15,644 nt of DNA from Fidelibacterota bacterium UBA2125 (GTDB lineage: Bacteria; Fidelibacterota; Marinisomatia; Marinisomatales; S15-B10): positions 5,500-21,143 of the forward strand of contig DCXX01000028.1 in NCBI GenBank assembly GCA_002329125.1, read 5' to 3'. The notes below the pieces were generated by a model. That model ran no database searches and was not told the origin of the DNA. It saw only the letters and a program-made list of their open reading frames with translations. Shown piece after piece: positions 1 to 7,315 of this stretch. Position numbers and translations under genes: made by a program. Position 1 is the stretch's first letter. Each line of letters begins with the position of its first letter.

Positions 1-56
1 CAAAACGTAACCAAATAAACGACACAATGGTATACAGAACATCACTCTTCTACATA

Positions 57-93
57 AGAAAAAAGCCCGGTTTCTCGTTAAGAAAACGGGCTT
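57..93 (-). terminator. Intrinsic terminator after tRNA-fMet
   Basis: Read on the minus strand, a 7-bp stem pairs 87-93 with 63-69. After one mismatch it continues for 5 bp (81-85 with 71-75) around a small loop. A run of six T (64 to 59, overlapping the stem foot) and then CTT follows. This is a textbook Rho-independent terminator. It starts 9 nt past the tRNA-fMet 3' end and should end the tRNA-Gly/der/tRNA-fMet transcription. The first 56 bases of the window beyond it show no feature I can support. Confidence 0.85.
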
Positions 94-101
94 ATGAGTA
101 G

Positions 102-175
<74 letters not shown>

Positions 176-183
176 ATCGGTTT

Positions 184-213
184 AATTTAACACGAAATCA
201 GCCTGCTGGGCAA
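184..213 (-). promoter_or_regulatory. Candidate promoter of tRNA-fMet
   Basis: On the minus strand, TTGCCC (208-213) is followed by an 18-nt spacer and TAAATT (184-189). TGT directly before the -10 box makes it an extended -10. Transcription would start near position 177, two nt before the mature tRNA 5' end, which suits a tRNA gene. The element lies wholly between the der stop (231) and the tRNA. The call rests on motif match and spacing only. Confidence 0.5.
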
Positions 214-230
214 TCGCTCCGTGAGGAACC

Positions 231-1544
231 TCAGGACCGCTTAAACTGGAGTCTGAGGGGTGTACCGTGAAGATCCAACCCGGCCCTGAACTGGTTTTCC
301 AGGTAGTTGCGGTAAGAGACGGGGATGAGATCGGGAAAGTTGCAAAACAGAGAAATCCTGGTCGGACGGGAGCCGGTCTGTGTGGCGTACTTGATCCGAA
401 TATGCTTGCCTCGAACCGCCGGTGGGGACAGCTTCTCCACGGCGCTTTTTAACACATTGTTGATCTGTGATGTAGCATGCTCCGCGGACCATGCGGTGTA
501 AACTTTTTCACATTCCCCAAGAAGAGAGGAGACACGCTGTTTCGTCTTGGCGGAAACAAACGCAACAGGATAATCTTTGAGAGATGAAAATTGGTACCTT
601 ATCTCTTCCTTTAATTCTTTCATTGTGTTGGTACTTTTTTCCACAAGGTCCCATTTATTCACCGCAAGCAAAAGGCCTTTCCCCTCCCCGATCACTTCTT
701 CTACAATCTGCTGATCCTGCTTCAGGAATCCTCTTTCGGCATCGGTAACCACTACCGCCACATGGGCATTCTCCAGAGCCCGGCGCGTTCTCACAGTTGA
801 GTAGAATTCCACATCTTCTTTCACTTTTGCTTTTCTCCGGAGCCCGGCGGTATCTACGAGAATAAACTTTTTGCCGTGGTACTGCAGCTCCGAATCGATG
901 GCGTCCCGGGTGGTGCCGGGGATATCTGTTACGATGGATTTGTCTTCTCCCAACAGTCGATTGGTGATGGACGATTTACCTACGTTAGGGCACCCCAAAA
1001 TGGCCACACGGATATTGTCCTTCTCATCCTGCATAGTCCTAACGGTAAAGAGGCGCTCTGCCACACCGTCCAGCAAATCTCCTATCTTTCTTCCGCCCAA
1101 TGCTGAGACAGAATGGAGAGTCTCCATTCCAAGCCCATAAAATTCAGCGGAGAGAGATTCCATCTCATTGTTGTCAATTTTGTTCACCGTGAGGATGGCC
1201 GGTTTTTCTGAGAGCCTCACCAGGTCAGCCAAAACTTCGTCCGATGCTACAATACCATCTTTTCCGTCTACCAGAAAAAGGACCAGAGCGGCCTCTTGCA
1301 GAGCCAACTCCACCTGCTCACGAACCGCAGCATCGATGACATCCGCTTCATGAGGGATGTAACCACCTGTATCCACCAGCCTGAACTGTTTGCCGTTCCA
1401 TTCAACGGTCTCATAGATGCGGTCCCGGGTAATCCCCTCTTGCTCATCCACAATAGCGTGACGCTTCTGAACGATGCGGTTGAAAAGAGTTGACTTCCCT
1501 ACATTGGGCCGGCCGACAATGGCAACTATGGGTAATTGGGACAT
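231..1544 (-). CDS. der: Ribosome biogenesis GTPase Der (EngA)
   Basis: Der is an essential GTPase with two G domains that binds the 50S precursor and helps its late assembly. The 437-residue product has the full layout. G domain 1 has P-loop GRPNVGKST (11-19), DTGG (58-61) and NKID (121-124). G domain 2 has P-loop GCPNVGKSS (184-192), DTAG (231-234) and NKWD (296-299). A KH-like C-terminal domain spans about 355-437 and ends in a basic FKRS tail. Length is normal for the family. The ATG start matches the usual MxxPxVAIVGRPNVGKS opening. No Shine-Dalgarno site is visible: the codon directly follows TTCGCC, and a candidate -10 box ends only 6 nt upstream. It sits between tRNA-Gly and tRNA-fMet, all on the minus strand. 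Confidence 0.97.
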   Translation of the reverse strand: MSQLPIVAIVGRPNVGKSTLFNRIVQKRHAIVDEQEGITRDRIYETVEWNGKQFRLVDTGGYIPHEADVIDAAVREQVELALQEAALVLFLVDGKDGIVASDEVLADLVRLSEKPAILTVNKIDNNEMESLSAEFYGLGMETLHSVSALGGRKIGDLLDGVAERLFTVRTMQDEKDNIRVAILGCPNVGKSSITNRLLGEDKSIVTDIPGTTRDAIDSELQYHGKKFILVDTAGLRRKAKVKEDVEFYSTVRTRRALENAHVAVVVTDAERGFLKQDQQIVEEVIGEGKGLLLAVNKWDLVEKSTNTMKELKEEIRYQFSSLKDYPVAFVSAKTKQRVSSLLGECEKVYTAWSAEHATSQINNVLKSAVEKLSPPAVRGKHIRIKYATQTGSRPTRISLFCNFPDLIPVSYRNYLENQFRAGLDLHGTPLRLQFKRS

Positions 1545-1572
1545 GGCGAAATTTAGCTGTGGATCCTGAAAA
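1544..1572. repeat. Direct repeat copy A, next to the der start
   Basis: This 29-bp stretch matches 1669-1697 at 23 of 29 positions. The first 14 bases (TGGCGAAATTTAGC) are identical and both copies end in TGAAAA. Copy A overlaps the first base of the der start codon. On the minus strand it contains TAAATT at 1550-1555, which could act as a -10 box and would start transcription at or next to the der ATG. Confidence 0.7.
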
Positions 1573-1585
1573 ACAGAGGTCTGTT
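1570..1585 (-). promoter_or_regulatory. Small inverted repeat between tRNA-Gly and der
   Basis: AAACAG and CTGTTT form a perfect 6-bp stem around a 4-nt loop. On the minus strand it is followed by two more T and a C. It starts 7 nt after the tRNA-Gly 3' end. It could be a weak terminator or a processing signal separating the tRNA from der mRNA. The stem is short and AT-rich, so the role is uncertain. Confidence 0.35.
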
Positions 1586-1591
1586 TAGCTG

Positions 1592-1662
1592 AGCGCCCGA
1601 AGGGAATCGAACCCTCATGACGAGCTTGGGAAGCTCGGATGTTACCTTTACATCACGGGCGC
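1592..1662 (-). tRNA. tRNA-Gly (anticodon CCC)
   Basis: A 71-nt cloverleaf without CCA is clear. Acceptor strands GCGCCCG and CGGGCGC pair perfectly, with discriminator U at 1592. The D stem is ATGT/ACAT and the anticodon stem is CGAGC/GCTCG, with loop TTCCCAA giving anticodon CCC (1628-1630). The T loop is TTCGATT. The anticodon arm and T arm resemble E. coli glyU, which reads GGG. CCA is not encoded. The gene is flanked by imperfect direct repeats and lies 47 nt upstream of der on the same strand. Confidence 0.95.
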
Positions 1663-1668
1663 ATATGT

Positions 1669-1697
1669 TGGCGAAATTTAGCAGGGAGGCTTGAAAA
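1669..1697. repeat. Direct repeat copy B, upstream of tRNA-Gly
   Basis: Partner of the repeat at 1544-1572, with 23 of 29 bases identical and the first 14 exact. On the minus strand it contains TGC-TAAATT (-10 box at 1675-1680), an extended -10 element that would start transcription about 6 nt before the mature tRNA-Gly 5' end. No good -35 box is present at 16-19 nt, so promoter activity is a guess. The repeat itself is seen directly. Confidence 0.7.
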
Positions 1698-1733
1698 TAA
1701 ATCATAAAAAGAGAAAAATGGCCGGGTTTCTCC

Positions 1734-1762
1734 TTGACTCAAAAGGCGGCGAAATCTATATT
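1734..1762 (+). promoter_or_regulatory. Promoter of nrdJ
   Basis: TTGACT (1734-1739), a 17-nt spacer and TATATT (1757-1762) make a near-consensus sigma70-type promoter, with five of six matches in each box. Transcription should begin near 1769, giving a leader of about 75 nt before the nrdJ ATG. It is the strongest promoter match I see in the window. Confidence 0.75.
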
Positions 1763-1782
1763 TTACCTACGACTCGCGGGGC

Positions 1783-1812
1783 ATTCCACTTCGGTTCCTG
1801 ATCCAGTGGGGT
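1783..1812 (+). promoter_or_regulatory. Leader hairpin of nrdJ
   Basis: ATTCCACT (1783-1790) can pair with AGTGGGGT (1805-1812) over 8 bp, including two G-U pairs, around a 14-nt loop. It lies in the short 5' leader. No T run follows, so it is not a terminator. The leader is too short for a cobalamin riboswitch. A regulatory role is possible but unproven. Confidence 0.35.
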
Positions 1813-1844
1813 CCTTAGTTGTATAACATAACTTGGAGTAGCCA

Positions 1845-4271
1845 ATGGCAGATGCCATGCAGTTCGAATTTCCTGAATCTGGCTCCAAGGAGAAATCCTC
1901 GGGCAAGATTATTGGAAGTCTCGATATTGAAAAGAAAGGTGCGGAACAGGGCCCTGAAAGTGACCTCCCGGAATTTTTAGGCGAAACTACACCTGCACAC
2001 TATACCTTAGAAGAATACTATAAGGAGGACGAGCTCGGACAGGAAGTCCTTCAGAAAAAGTATCTCGCACCGTGGGAAAATAATCCTTACGATATGTGGA
2101 AGCGGATCGCAAAGGCTATGGCTTCCGTTGAGAAAGATATTGATCTCTGGTACAAAAGGTTCTTTACCATTCTTGAAGATTTTCGATTTGTTCCCGGTGG
2201 CAGGATTATGCATGGTGCCGGACGGGATGACATTACCACCACACTGAACAATTGTTACGTTATTGCTATCAAGAAAGATTCGATCAAAGCTATTTATAAT
2301 TCCATTCAGGATGAAGCTATCACCTACAAATATGGCGGTGGGTGCGGCCACGATCTTTCTGTACTCCGCCCCAGCGGATCAGCAATCGGCGGGACCGGCG
2401 GTGAATCATGCGGACCTACGGGTTTCATGAACCTGTTCAGCGAAAACACAAACACCATCGCCCAGCACGGACGGCGTGGTGCAAACATGCAGACTATCCG
2501 CGTGGATCATCCAGATGTGAGAAAGTTTATCAGCATTAAACGCGGTAATGTGGATATGGTGAAATATTCCAACATCTCCGTGTTGCTTACCCATGAGTTC
2601 ATGAAGGCGGTTGAGGATGATACAGATTTTGATCTGAAATGGGGCGGCAAAGAATACGACACTGTGAGAGCCCGGGAACTTTGGGAAGAGATTGTGTCAT
2701 CAGCTCACGAAAGTGCTGAACCGGGCATCATTTTCTGGGATACCATGAAAGACTATCACAATGCAGAGTACTGTTCGCCCCTGGTCTCAACAAATCCCTG
2801 CGCTGAACAGCCGCTTCCTGATGGCGGTTGCTGTAATCTTGGTTCCGTCAATCTGGCCCGTTTTGTAGATGAAAATGGGCAGTTCATGAATGACGTTTTT
2901 CGCGAAACTGTCGCTATCGCCACTCGCTTTTTGGACAATGTGGTAGACTATAATGTGGACCGGCATGCATTGGATGTTCAGAAGGAAAATGCGTCCAACG
3001 ACCGCCGTCTTGGCATCGGACTGCTCGGCCTTGGAGATATGTTTATTAGAATGGGCATCTCCTACGACAGTGATAAGGCACTAGAGGTGGCTGAGAACAT
3101 TTGCAAAATTATGCGAGACACCACCTACGAAACATCTGTTCAGATCGCCAAGGAGAAAGGTCCTTTCCCCAATTTTGACTGGAAAGGATTTTCCAAGAGT
3201 AAGTTTGTTTCCGGACTTAGTGATGAACTCAAGGCAAAGATCAACAAACATGGGATCAGGAATGCAACACTCCTTACCGTTCCGCCTACAGGAAGCGGTG
3301 CCATTGTGGCCAGAGTGACTTCCGGCATTGAACCAGTTTTTCAAACCTCTTATTTCCGACGCGTTAAACAGAATGATGGGCATGGTAACACCTTTAAGGA
3401 ATTCAAGGTCTACCACCCTGGTGTTAAGGAACTCTTCGGAGATGACAAGAACCTTCCCAATTATGTGGTTACTGCCCACGACATTGATCCCTTTTTCCGA
3501 GTAAAAATGCAGGGTGTCATTCAGAAGTATATTGATTCGTCCATCAGCTCTACGGTTAACCTCCCCTCCGATGTTGAAATAAAGACCGTTGCAGATATTT
3601 ACCTGGCAGCCTATAAAGCTGGTCTGAAAGGGATTACGGTCTATCGGGAAAGTTCCCGGGAAGGGATCCTGATCTCTCAGGAACAGAAAGCCAAGAATGC
3701 TGACGAAACCATGCCTGCAACTCACAGAAGAAGCGGTGATCTTCGTCCCAGGTTCAGACCGGGCGTAACCCAGGGTGTAACCAAGAGGATCCGCACTGGA
3801 GAAGGCTCTCTATATATTACCATCAATGAAGACGAACACGGGCTATGCGAAGTTTTCACCACTATCGGCAAAGCCGGCGGCAATGCGGCCGCACAGTCTG
3901 AGGCTATCAGCCGACTTATATCTCTGGCCCTCCGTTCGGGCATCGATCCGAAAGACGTGGTCAAGCAGTTAAAGGGGATCAGCGGACCTAATCCAACTTG
4001 GGAAAATGGTCAGCTTATCCTATCTACACCGGATGCCATCGGGAAAGCACTGGAGTCTTATCTTTTTGATTTGGAGCATCCGGTAACAGCTGAAGATACG
4101 CCTGAGGAAGTAGCCAAAACTCGCTTTACAATGGTGGACTCTTCGCCGTCGCAGCAGACACCCAACTACAGTGCCAGAACGATGACCACATGTCCCGATT
4201 GCGGCAGTGATATCTTTCATGAGAACGGATGTGTCACGTGTCCAAGCTGTGGCTTTTCCAAATGTGATTAG
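1845..4271 (+). CDS. nrdJ: Adenosylcobalamin-dependent (class II) ribonucleotide reductase
   Basis: The enzyme reduces ribonucleotides to deoxyribonucleotides through a thiyl radical made by splitting the Co-C bond of adenosylcobalamin; it needs neither oxygen nor a small radical subunit. The 808-residue product has the active-site NPCAEQ (317-322), where Cys319 is the expected thiyl cysteine. NNCY Cys137 and a cysteine of GGCC (Cys330, 11 residues after Cys319) are the likely redox pair, by analogy with Thermotoga NrdJ. The PTGSGAI and GLKGITVYRESSREG stretches are typical. A TSCPD domain spans about 640-745, and a C-terminal cysteine-rich zinc-ribbon-like tail has C783, C786, C796, C799, C802 and C807. 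The first 50 residues look disordered; I see no clear ATP-cone. GGAG (1835-1838) lies 6 nt before the ATG. The gene stands alone with its own promoter and terminator. Confidence 0.96.
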   Translation: MADAMQFEFPESGSKEKSSGKIIGSLDIEKKGAEQGPESDLPEFLGETTPAHYTLEEYYKEDELGQEVLQKKYLAPWENNPYDMWKRIAKAMASVEKDIDLWYKRFFTILEDFRFVPGGRIMHGAGRDDITTTLNNCYVIAIKKDSIKAIYNSIQDEAITYKYGGGCGHDLSVLRPSGSAIGGTGGESCGPTGFMNLFSENTNTIAQHGRRGANMQTIRVDHPDVRKFISIKRGNVDMVKYSNISVLLTHEFMKAVEDDTDFDLKWGGKEYDTVRARELWEEIVSSAHESAEPGIIFWDTMKDYHNAEYCSPLVSTNPCAEQPLPDGGCCNLGSVNLARFVDENGQFMNDVFRETVAIATRFLDNVVDYNVDRHALDVQKENASNDRRLGIGLLGLGDMFIRMGISYDSDKALEVAENICKIMRDTTYETSVQIAKEKGPFPNFDWKGFSKSKFVSGLSDELKAKINKHGIRNATLLTVPPTGSGAIVARVTSGIEPVFQTSYFRRVKQNDGHGNTFKEFKVYHPGVKELFGDDKNLPNYVVTAHDIDPFFRVKMQGVIQKYIDSSISSTVNLPSDVEIKTVADIYLAAYKAGLKGITVYRESSREGILISQEQKAKNADETMPATHRRSGDLRPRFRPGVTQGVTKRIRTGEGSLYITINEDEHGLCEVFTTIGKAGGNAAAQSEAISRLISLALRSGIDPKDVVKQLKGISGPNPTWENGQLILSTPDAIGKALESYLFDLEHPVTAEDTPEEVAKTRFTMVDSSPSQQTPNYSARTMTTCPDCGSDIFHENGCVTCPSCGFSKCD

Positions 4272-4300
4272 ATTTTCTTTATAATCAACCCTTCTACGCT

Positions 4301-4327
4301 GGCCTCCGGAAATTCGGGGACCTTTTT
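4301..4327 (+). terminator. Intrinsic terminator of nrdJ
   Basis: An 8-position stem (4301-4308 with 4315-4322) has GG/CC, one C-A mismatch and then CTCCG/CGGGG. It closes a 6-nt loop and is followed by five T (4323-4327). It lies 30 nt past the nrdJ stop, on the strand expected for that gene. Confidence 0.75.
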
Positions 4328-4352
4328 ATTTAAAGTATAATTCCGAGAGTTT

Positions 4353-4379
4353 AAAACGTCTGTGAAGCTTCAGAAGACG
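4353..4379 (-). terminator. Probable terminator of the frr end of the translation operon
   Basis: On the minus strand CGTCT and AGACG (4375-4379 and 4357-4361) form a stem, capped by the palindrome TGAAGCTTCA (4363-4372). TTTT (4356-4353) and AAA follow. It lies about 77 nt past the frr stop. The T run is short, so strength is uncertain. With the nrdJ terminator it separates two converging transcripts. Confidence 0.55.
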
Positions 4380-4455
4380 AAACTGTCCACAGATAAGGGG
4401 TGTTGTGATTATATGAGAAGTAGCGTGGCAGAAACGGAGAGATCCCTGACTGAAA

Positions 4456-5019
4456 CTACTGTTCCAAGAGTTCCTTTTCTTTTGTGGTAAGGAGACTGTT
4501 CAGATCTTCCATAGATTTATCTGTGATTTTCTGAATCTGTTCGTGAGCATAACTCCCCTCATCCTCCGACAGCTGGTGTGACTTTTCCATTTCACGCAAC
4601 TGGTTGTTGATATCTTTTCGAACATTTCGCACCGCTACCCGGCCCTCTTCCACCAGATTGTGAATATGTTTAACCAGCTCGTGGCGACGTTCTTCAGTTA
4701 GTGCCGGAATGGGAATTCTTATGACGTTGCCATCATTGTTGGGATTCAGACCCAGATCGGCCGCCTGGATGGCTTTCTCGATATCGAAGATGACACTCTT
4801 GTCAAACGGCTGAACAACAAGGAGCCGTGCCTCCTGTGCCGTAATGGTCGCAAGAGTGTTCAGGGGAGCTGGGGAGCCGTAGTATGAAACCTTTACCCCG
4901 TCCAAAAGTGCGGGAGAGGCCCGGCCCGTCCTGATCTGTGCAAGTTCGTTCCGGCAGTGTTCCACCGCCTGACCCATTCGATGGTCGGCATCTTTTGTGA
5001 GTGGTTCAATTCTTTTCAT
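4456..5019 (-). CDS. frr: Ribosome recycling factor
   Basis: RRF works with EF-G to split the post-termination ribosome in the cytoplasm. The 187-residue length is typical (E. coli 185). Family signatures are RTGRASPALLDG (30-41), LGLNPN (89-94) followed by the IRIPIPALTEERR stretch to 112, and RVAVRNVRKD (127-136). The helical ends and the small central domain are both intact. The ATG overlaps the pyrH stop as ATGA, so translation is probably coupled. It is the last gene of the rplM-to-frr unit and converges on nrdJ. Confidence 0.97.
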   Translation of the reverse strand: MKRIEPLTKDADHRMGQAVEHCRNELAQIRTGRASPALLDGVKVSYYGSPAPLNTLATITAQEARLLVVQPFDKSVIFDIEKAIQAADLGLNPNNDGNVIRIPIPALTEERRHELVKHIHNLVEEGRVAVRNVRKDINNQLREMEKSHQLSEDEGSYAHEQIQKITDKSMEDLNSLLTTKEKELLEQ

Positions 5020-5735
5020 AGTGCACCTACTGTTGTACCAAGATTGTTACCTTCGAGAATCTTTTTGAGGTTCCCGGGACAATTAACATCAAACACCACA
5101 ATGGGCAAATCATTTTCCCTTGCCATGGTGATGGCCGTCATATCCATCACTTTGAGATCGTTTTCAATAACTTCTTTGTAAGTGATAGAATCAAATTTTT
5201 TCGCATCGTCAGATTTCATGGGATCTTTGTCATAAACACCGTCAACTTTAGTCCCTTTCATAACAGCTTCAGCTTCAATTTCCGTAGCACGCAATACCGC
5301 CGCAGTATCAGTGCTAAAATAAGGATTTCCCGTACCGCCCGCAAGTATGGCAACTCTCCCTTTTTCGAGATGGCGAACCGCCCGCCGACGAATGTACGGC
5401 TCAGCCAGTTGAGAAATTGATATGGCTGTCAAAGTTCGTGTCTGGCAACCGTTTTTTTCCAGCGCATCTTGAAGTGTAATGGCATTTATAATGGTGGCAA
5501 GCATCCCTAAGTAATCGGCTGAAACCCGATCCATCCCCTGCACTTCAGCTAATTCACCCCTGATTATATTGCCGCCACCAATGACGACACCCACTTCAAC
5601 ACCCAAATCTCTGACAGACTTGACTTCATCAGCAAGAGCCTTTGCTTTGATGGGATCAACACCAAAACCTCTCTCTCCGGCAAGAATTTCTCCACTCAGT
5701 TTGAGCAGAACTCTCCCGTAAACAGGTTTTGACAT
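5016..5735 (-). CDS. pyrH: UMP kinase
   Basis: The enzyme phosphorylates UMP to UDP with ATP, feeding RNA, DNA and sugar-nucleotide synthesis. It belongs to the amino acid kinase fold and is usually a hexamer. The 239-residue product shows LKLSGE (11-16), GGGNIIRG (53-60), the GGTGNPYFSTDTAA stretch (133-146) and TKVDGVYDKDP (162-172), all typical. It starts 13 nt after the tsf stop with no clear Shine-Dalgarno site and overlaps frr by 4 nt. The tsf-pyrH-frr order is common in bacteria. Here it also links the translation operon with the nearby pyrimidine genes. Confidence 0.97.
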   Translation of the reverse strand: MSKPVYGRVLLKLSGEILAGERGFGVDPIKAKALADEVKSVRDLGVEVGVVIGGGNIIRGELAEVQGMDRVSADYLGMLATIINAITLQDALEKNGCQTRTLTAISISQLAEPYIRRRAVRHLEKGRVAILAGGTGNPYFSTDTAAVLRATEIEAEAVMKGTKVDGVYDKDPMKSDDAKKFDSITYKEVIENDLKVMDMTAITMARENDLPIVVFDVNCPGNLKKILEGNNLGTTVGAL

Positions 5736-5748
5736 TCAGTGGTTGGAA

Positions 5749-6369
5749 TTATTCGGCTTGGCCGTTTGAAGAAAGCGCGGCGCCTACCTCAAAACGTGAG
5801 AAGCGGGCGATGGAGATGTTCTCTCCCAGCGTCGCAATTGTCTCCGTCAGAATATCTTGAACGGATTTGTCGCTGTCTTTGATAAAGGATTGCTCAAGAA
5901 GACAGCTTTCCTGATAAAATTTTTCTATTCTGCCCTCGATAATTTTTTCGAGGACGTTGTCTGGCTTACCAGACAATTTGGCCTGTTCGGTGAAAATTTC
6001 TTTCTCTTTATCAACCACAACGCTGTCTATACCATCCCGGGTTACTGAGAGAGGATTCGTGGCCGCAATTTGCATGGCAACATTTTTGACAAATGTTTGA
6101 AATCCGTCTGTCTTGGCTACGAAATCGGTCTCACAGTTTACTTCCACCAAAACGCCAATCCTGTTGCCGGGGTGAATATAGGAAAGAACAACACCTTGGT
6201 CAGCCTCCCGGCCCGCTTTCTTTTCAGCCTTAGCAATACCTTTTTTTCGGAGAAAATCAATAGCTTTTTCAACATTTCCGTCACTTTCCAGAAGCGCCTC
6301 TTTACAATCCATGATGCCCGCACCAGTACGGCCTCTTAAGTCCTTCACAATATTTGCATCAATTGTCAT
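5749..6369 (-). CDS. tsf: Elongation factor Ts (short form)
   Basis: EF-Ts exchanges GDP for GTP on EF-Tu. The product has 206 residues, much shorter than the E. coli protein (283) but close to the short Thermus-type form. The N-terminal UBA-like domain carries LRGRTGAGIMDCKEAL (11-26). The TDFVAKT motif (81-87), where EF-Tu is contacted, is intact. One core subdomain appears reduced, which is a known variant and not a truncation: the reading frame runs to a normal TAA. The ATG lies inside the rpsB 3' end (11-nt overlap), so it is likely translated by coupling. An AAGGAG lies 13 nt upstream, a long spacing. Confidence 0.96.
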   Translation of the reverse strand: MTIDANIVKDLRGRTGAGIMDCKEALLESDGNVEKAIDFLRKKGIAKAEKKAGREADQGVVLSYIHPGNRIGVLVEVNCETDFVAKTDGFQTFVKNVAMQIAATNPLSVTRDGIDSVVVDKEKEIFTEQAKLSGKPDNVLEKIIEGRIEKFYQESCLLEQSFIKDSDKSVQDILTETIATLGENISIARFSRFEVGAALSSNGQAE

Positions 6370-7306
6370 TTGACTTTTCAGTCTCCTTTTCTTCCACTAT
6401 CTCTTCAGGTTCCTGAACCTCTTCCACGGCCGCTGTCTCTTCTGTCTCAGAATCCTGCACCTCACCCTCTTCTGATAAGGTCGCCTCCTCTTCCATAACG
6501 ATTTCTTCACTTTCGGCTTCTTTCAGTTCAGCGCCCTCAGCCATTTCCCCATTCTCAGAAGTGATACTTTCAGCTTCAGCGGTTTCTTCCTCGCCCGCCG
6601 CCACAGGTATCGCTCCCCCATCAGGATAAGCAATTGAGCGCGCATCACAGATGGCTCTGGAAACTTCACCCACAATCAGCTTTATGGCCCGGATAGAATC
6701 ATCATTGGCGGGGATGGGATAATCGATAACCTCTGGATCAGTGTTGGTATCCACAATGGCGATCACAGGAATCTCAAGCCGATGGGCCTCATTAGTGGCG
6801 ATGGATTCGTGCTTCGCATCTACAATAAAAATAGCATTGGGAAGTCGCTTCATGTCTTTGATACCGCGGTGAAGATCCTGAAGCCGGATCATTTCACGCT
6901 CCAAAGAAAGGATTTCCTTCTTAGTGGCACTTTCGTAGAGCGGACTCGATTCCTTCTCAAGAAGCTGCAGCCGCTTGATACTCTTTCGGATGGTAGAAAA
7001 GTTAGTCAGGGTACCACCTAGCCATCTTTCTACCACGTAGAACATTCCACATTTATCCGCTTCCTGCTGAATGATATCTTTGGCATTCTTTTTGGTACCG
7101 ACAAAAAGAACTTCACCACCGTCAGCAACATTGTCAGTAATAAAATCAATAACCTTGGTCAACCCTTTAAGGGTTTCCTCAAGATTGATGATATGGATGC
7201 CGTTCCTCTCCATGAGGATATATGGTTCGTAGTTGGGATGCCACCTGCGAGTGAGGTGTCCGAAGTGTGCTCCGGTACTCAGCAGGTTATCAAAAGTAAC
7301 TTCCAA
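6359..7306 (-). CDS. rpsB: 30S ribosomal protein S2 with acidic C-terminal extension
   Basis: S2 binds the 30S subunit next to S1. Residues 1 to about 238 match the S2 family: GAHFGHLTRRWHP (12-24), HIINLEETL (38-46), FVGTKKNA (68-75), RWLGGTLTNF (94-103), and the NAIFIVDAKHE stretch (157-167) to AYPDGG (226-231). Residues 239-315 are an extra tail with 33 Asp/Glu in 77 positions and only three Lys, giving 315 residues against about 240 usual. The start is TTG: AAGGA, overlapping the rpsI TAA stop, lies 6 nt before it, and no other start fits the conserved N terminus. It is 9 nt from rpsI and overlaps tsf by 11 nt. Confidence 0.96.
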   Translation of the reverse strand: MEVTFDNLLSTGAHFGHLTRRWHPNYEPYILMERNGIHIINLEETLKGLTKVIDFITDNVADGGEVLFVGTKKNAKDIIQQEADKCGMFYVVERWLGGTLTNFSTIRKSIKRLQLLEKESSPLYESATKKEILSLEREMIRLQDLHRGIKDMKRLPNAIFIVDAKHESIATNEAHRLEIPVIAIVDTNTDPEVIDYPIPANDDSIRAIKLIVGEVSRAICDARSIAYPDGGAIPVAAGEEETAEAESITSENGEMAEGAELKEAESEEIVMEEEATLSEEGEVQDSETEETAAVEEVQEPEEIVEEKETEKSNDN

Positions 7307-7315
7307 ACAGTATCC

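Noticed and set aside
1..56. Possible gene at the left edge
   Set aside because: Only 56 bases beyond a terminator, with no start, ribosome-binding site or long frame that can be judged.
1544..1697. tRNA-Gly repeats as phage or integrative-element attachment sites
   Set aside because: The repeats lie outside the tRNA and do not duplicate its 3' end. The 111-bp interval between them holds no integrase or cargo.
1769..1844. Cobalamin riboswitch ahead of nrdJ
   Set aside because: The leader is about 75 nt and shows no B12-box-like conserved core, only one simple hairpin.
3081..3725. 214-codon open frame on the minus strand opposite nrdJ
   Set aside because: It sits inside conserved nrdJ coding sequence and its product shows no domain.
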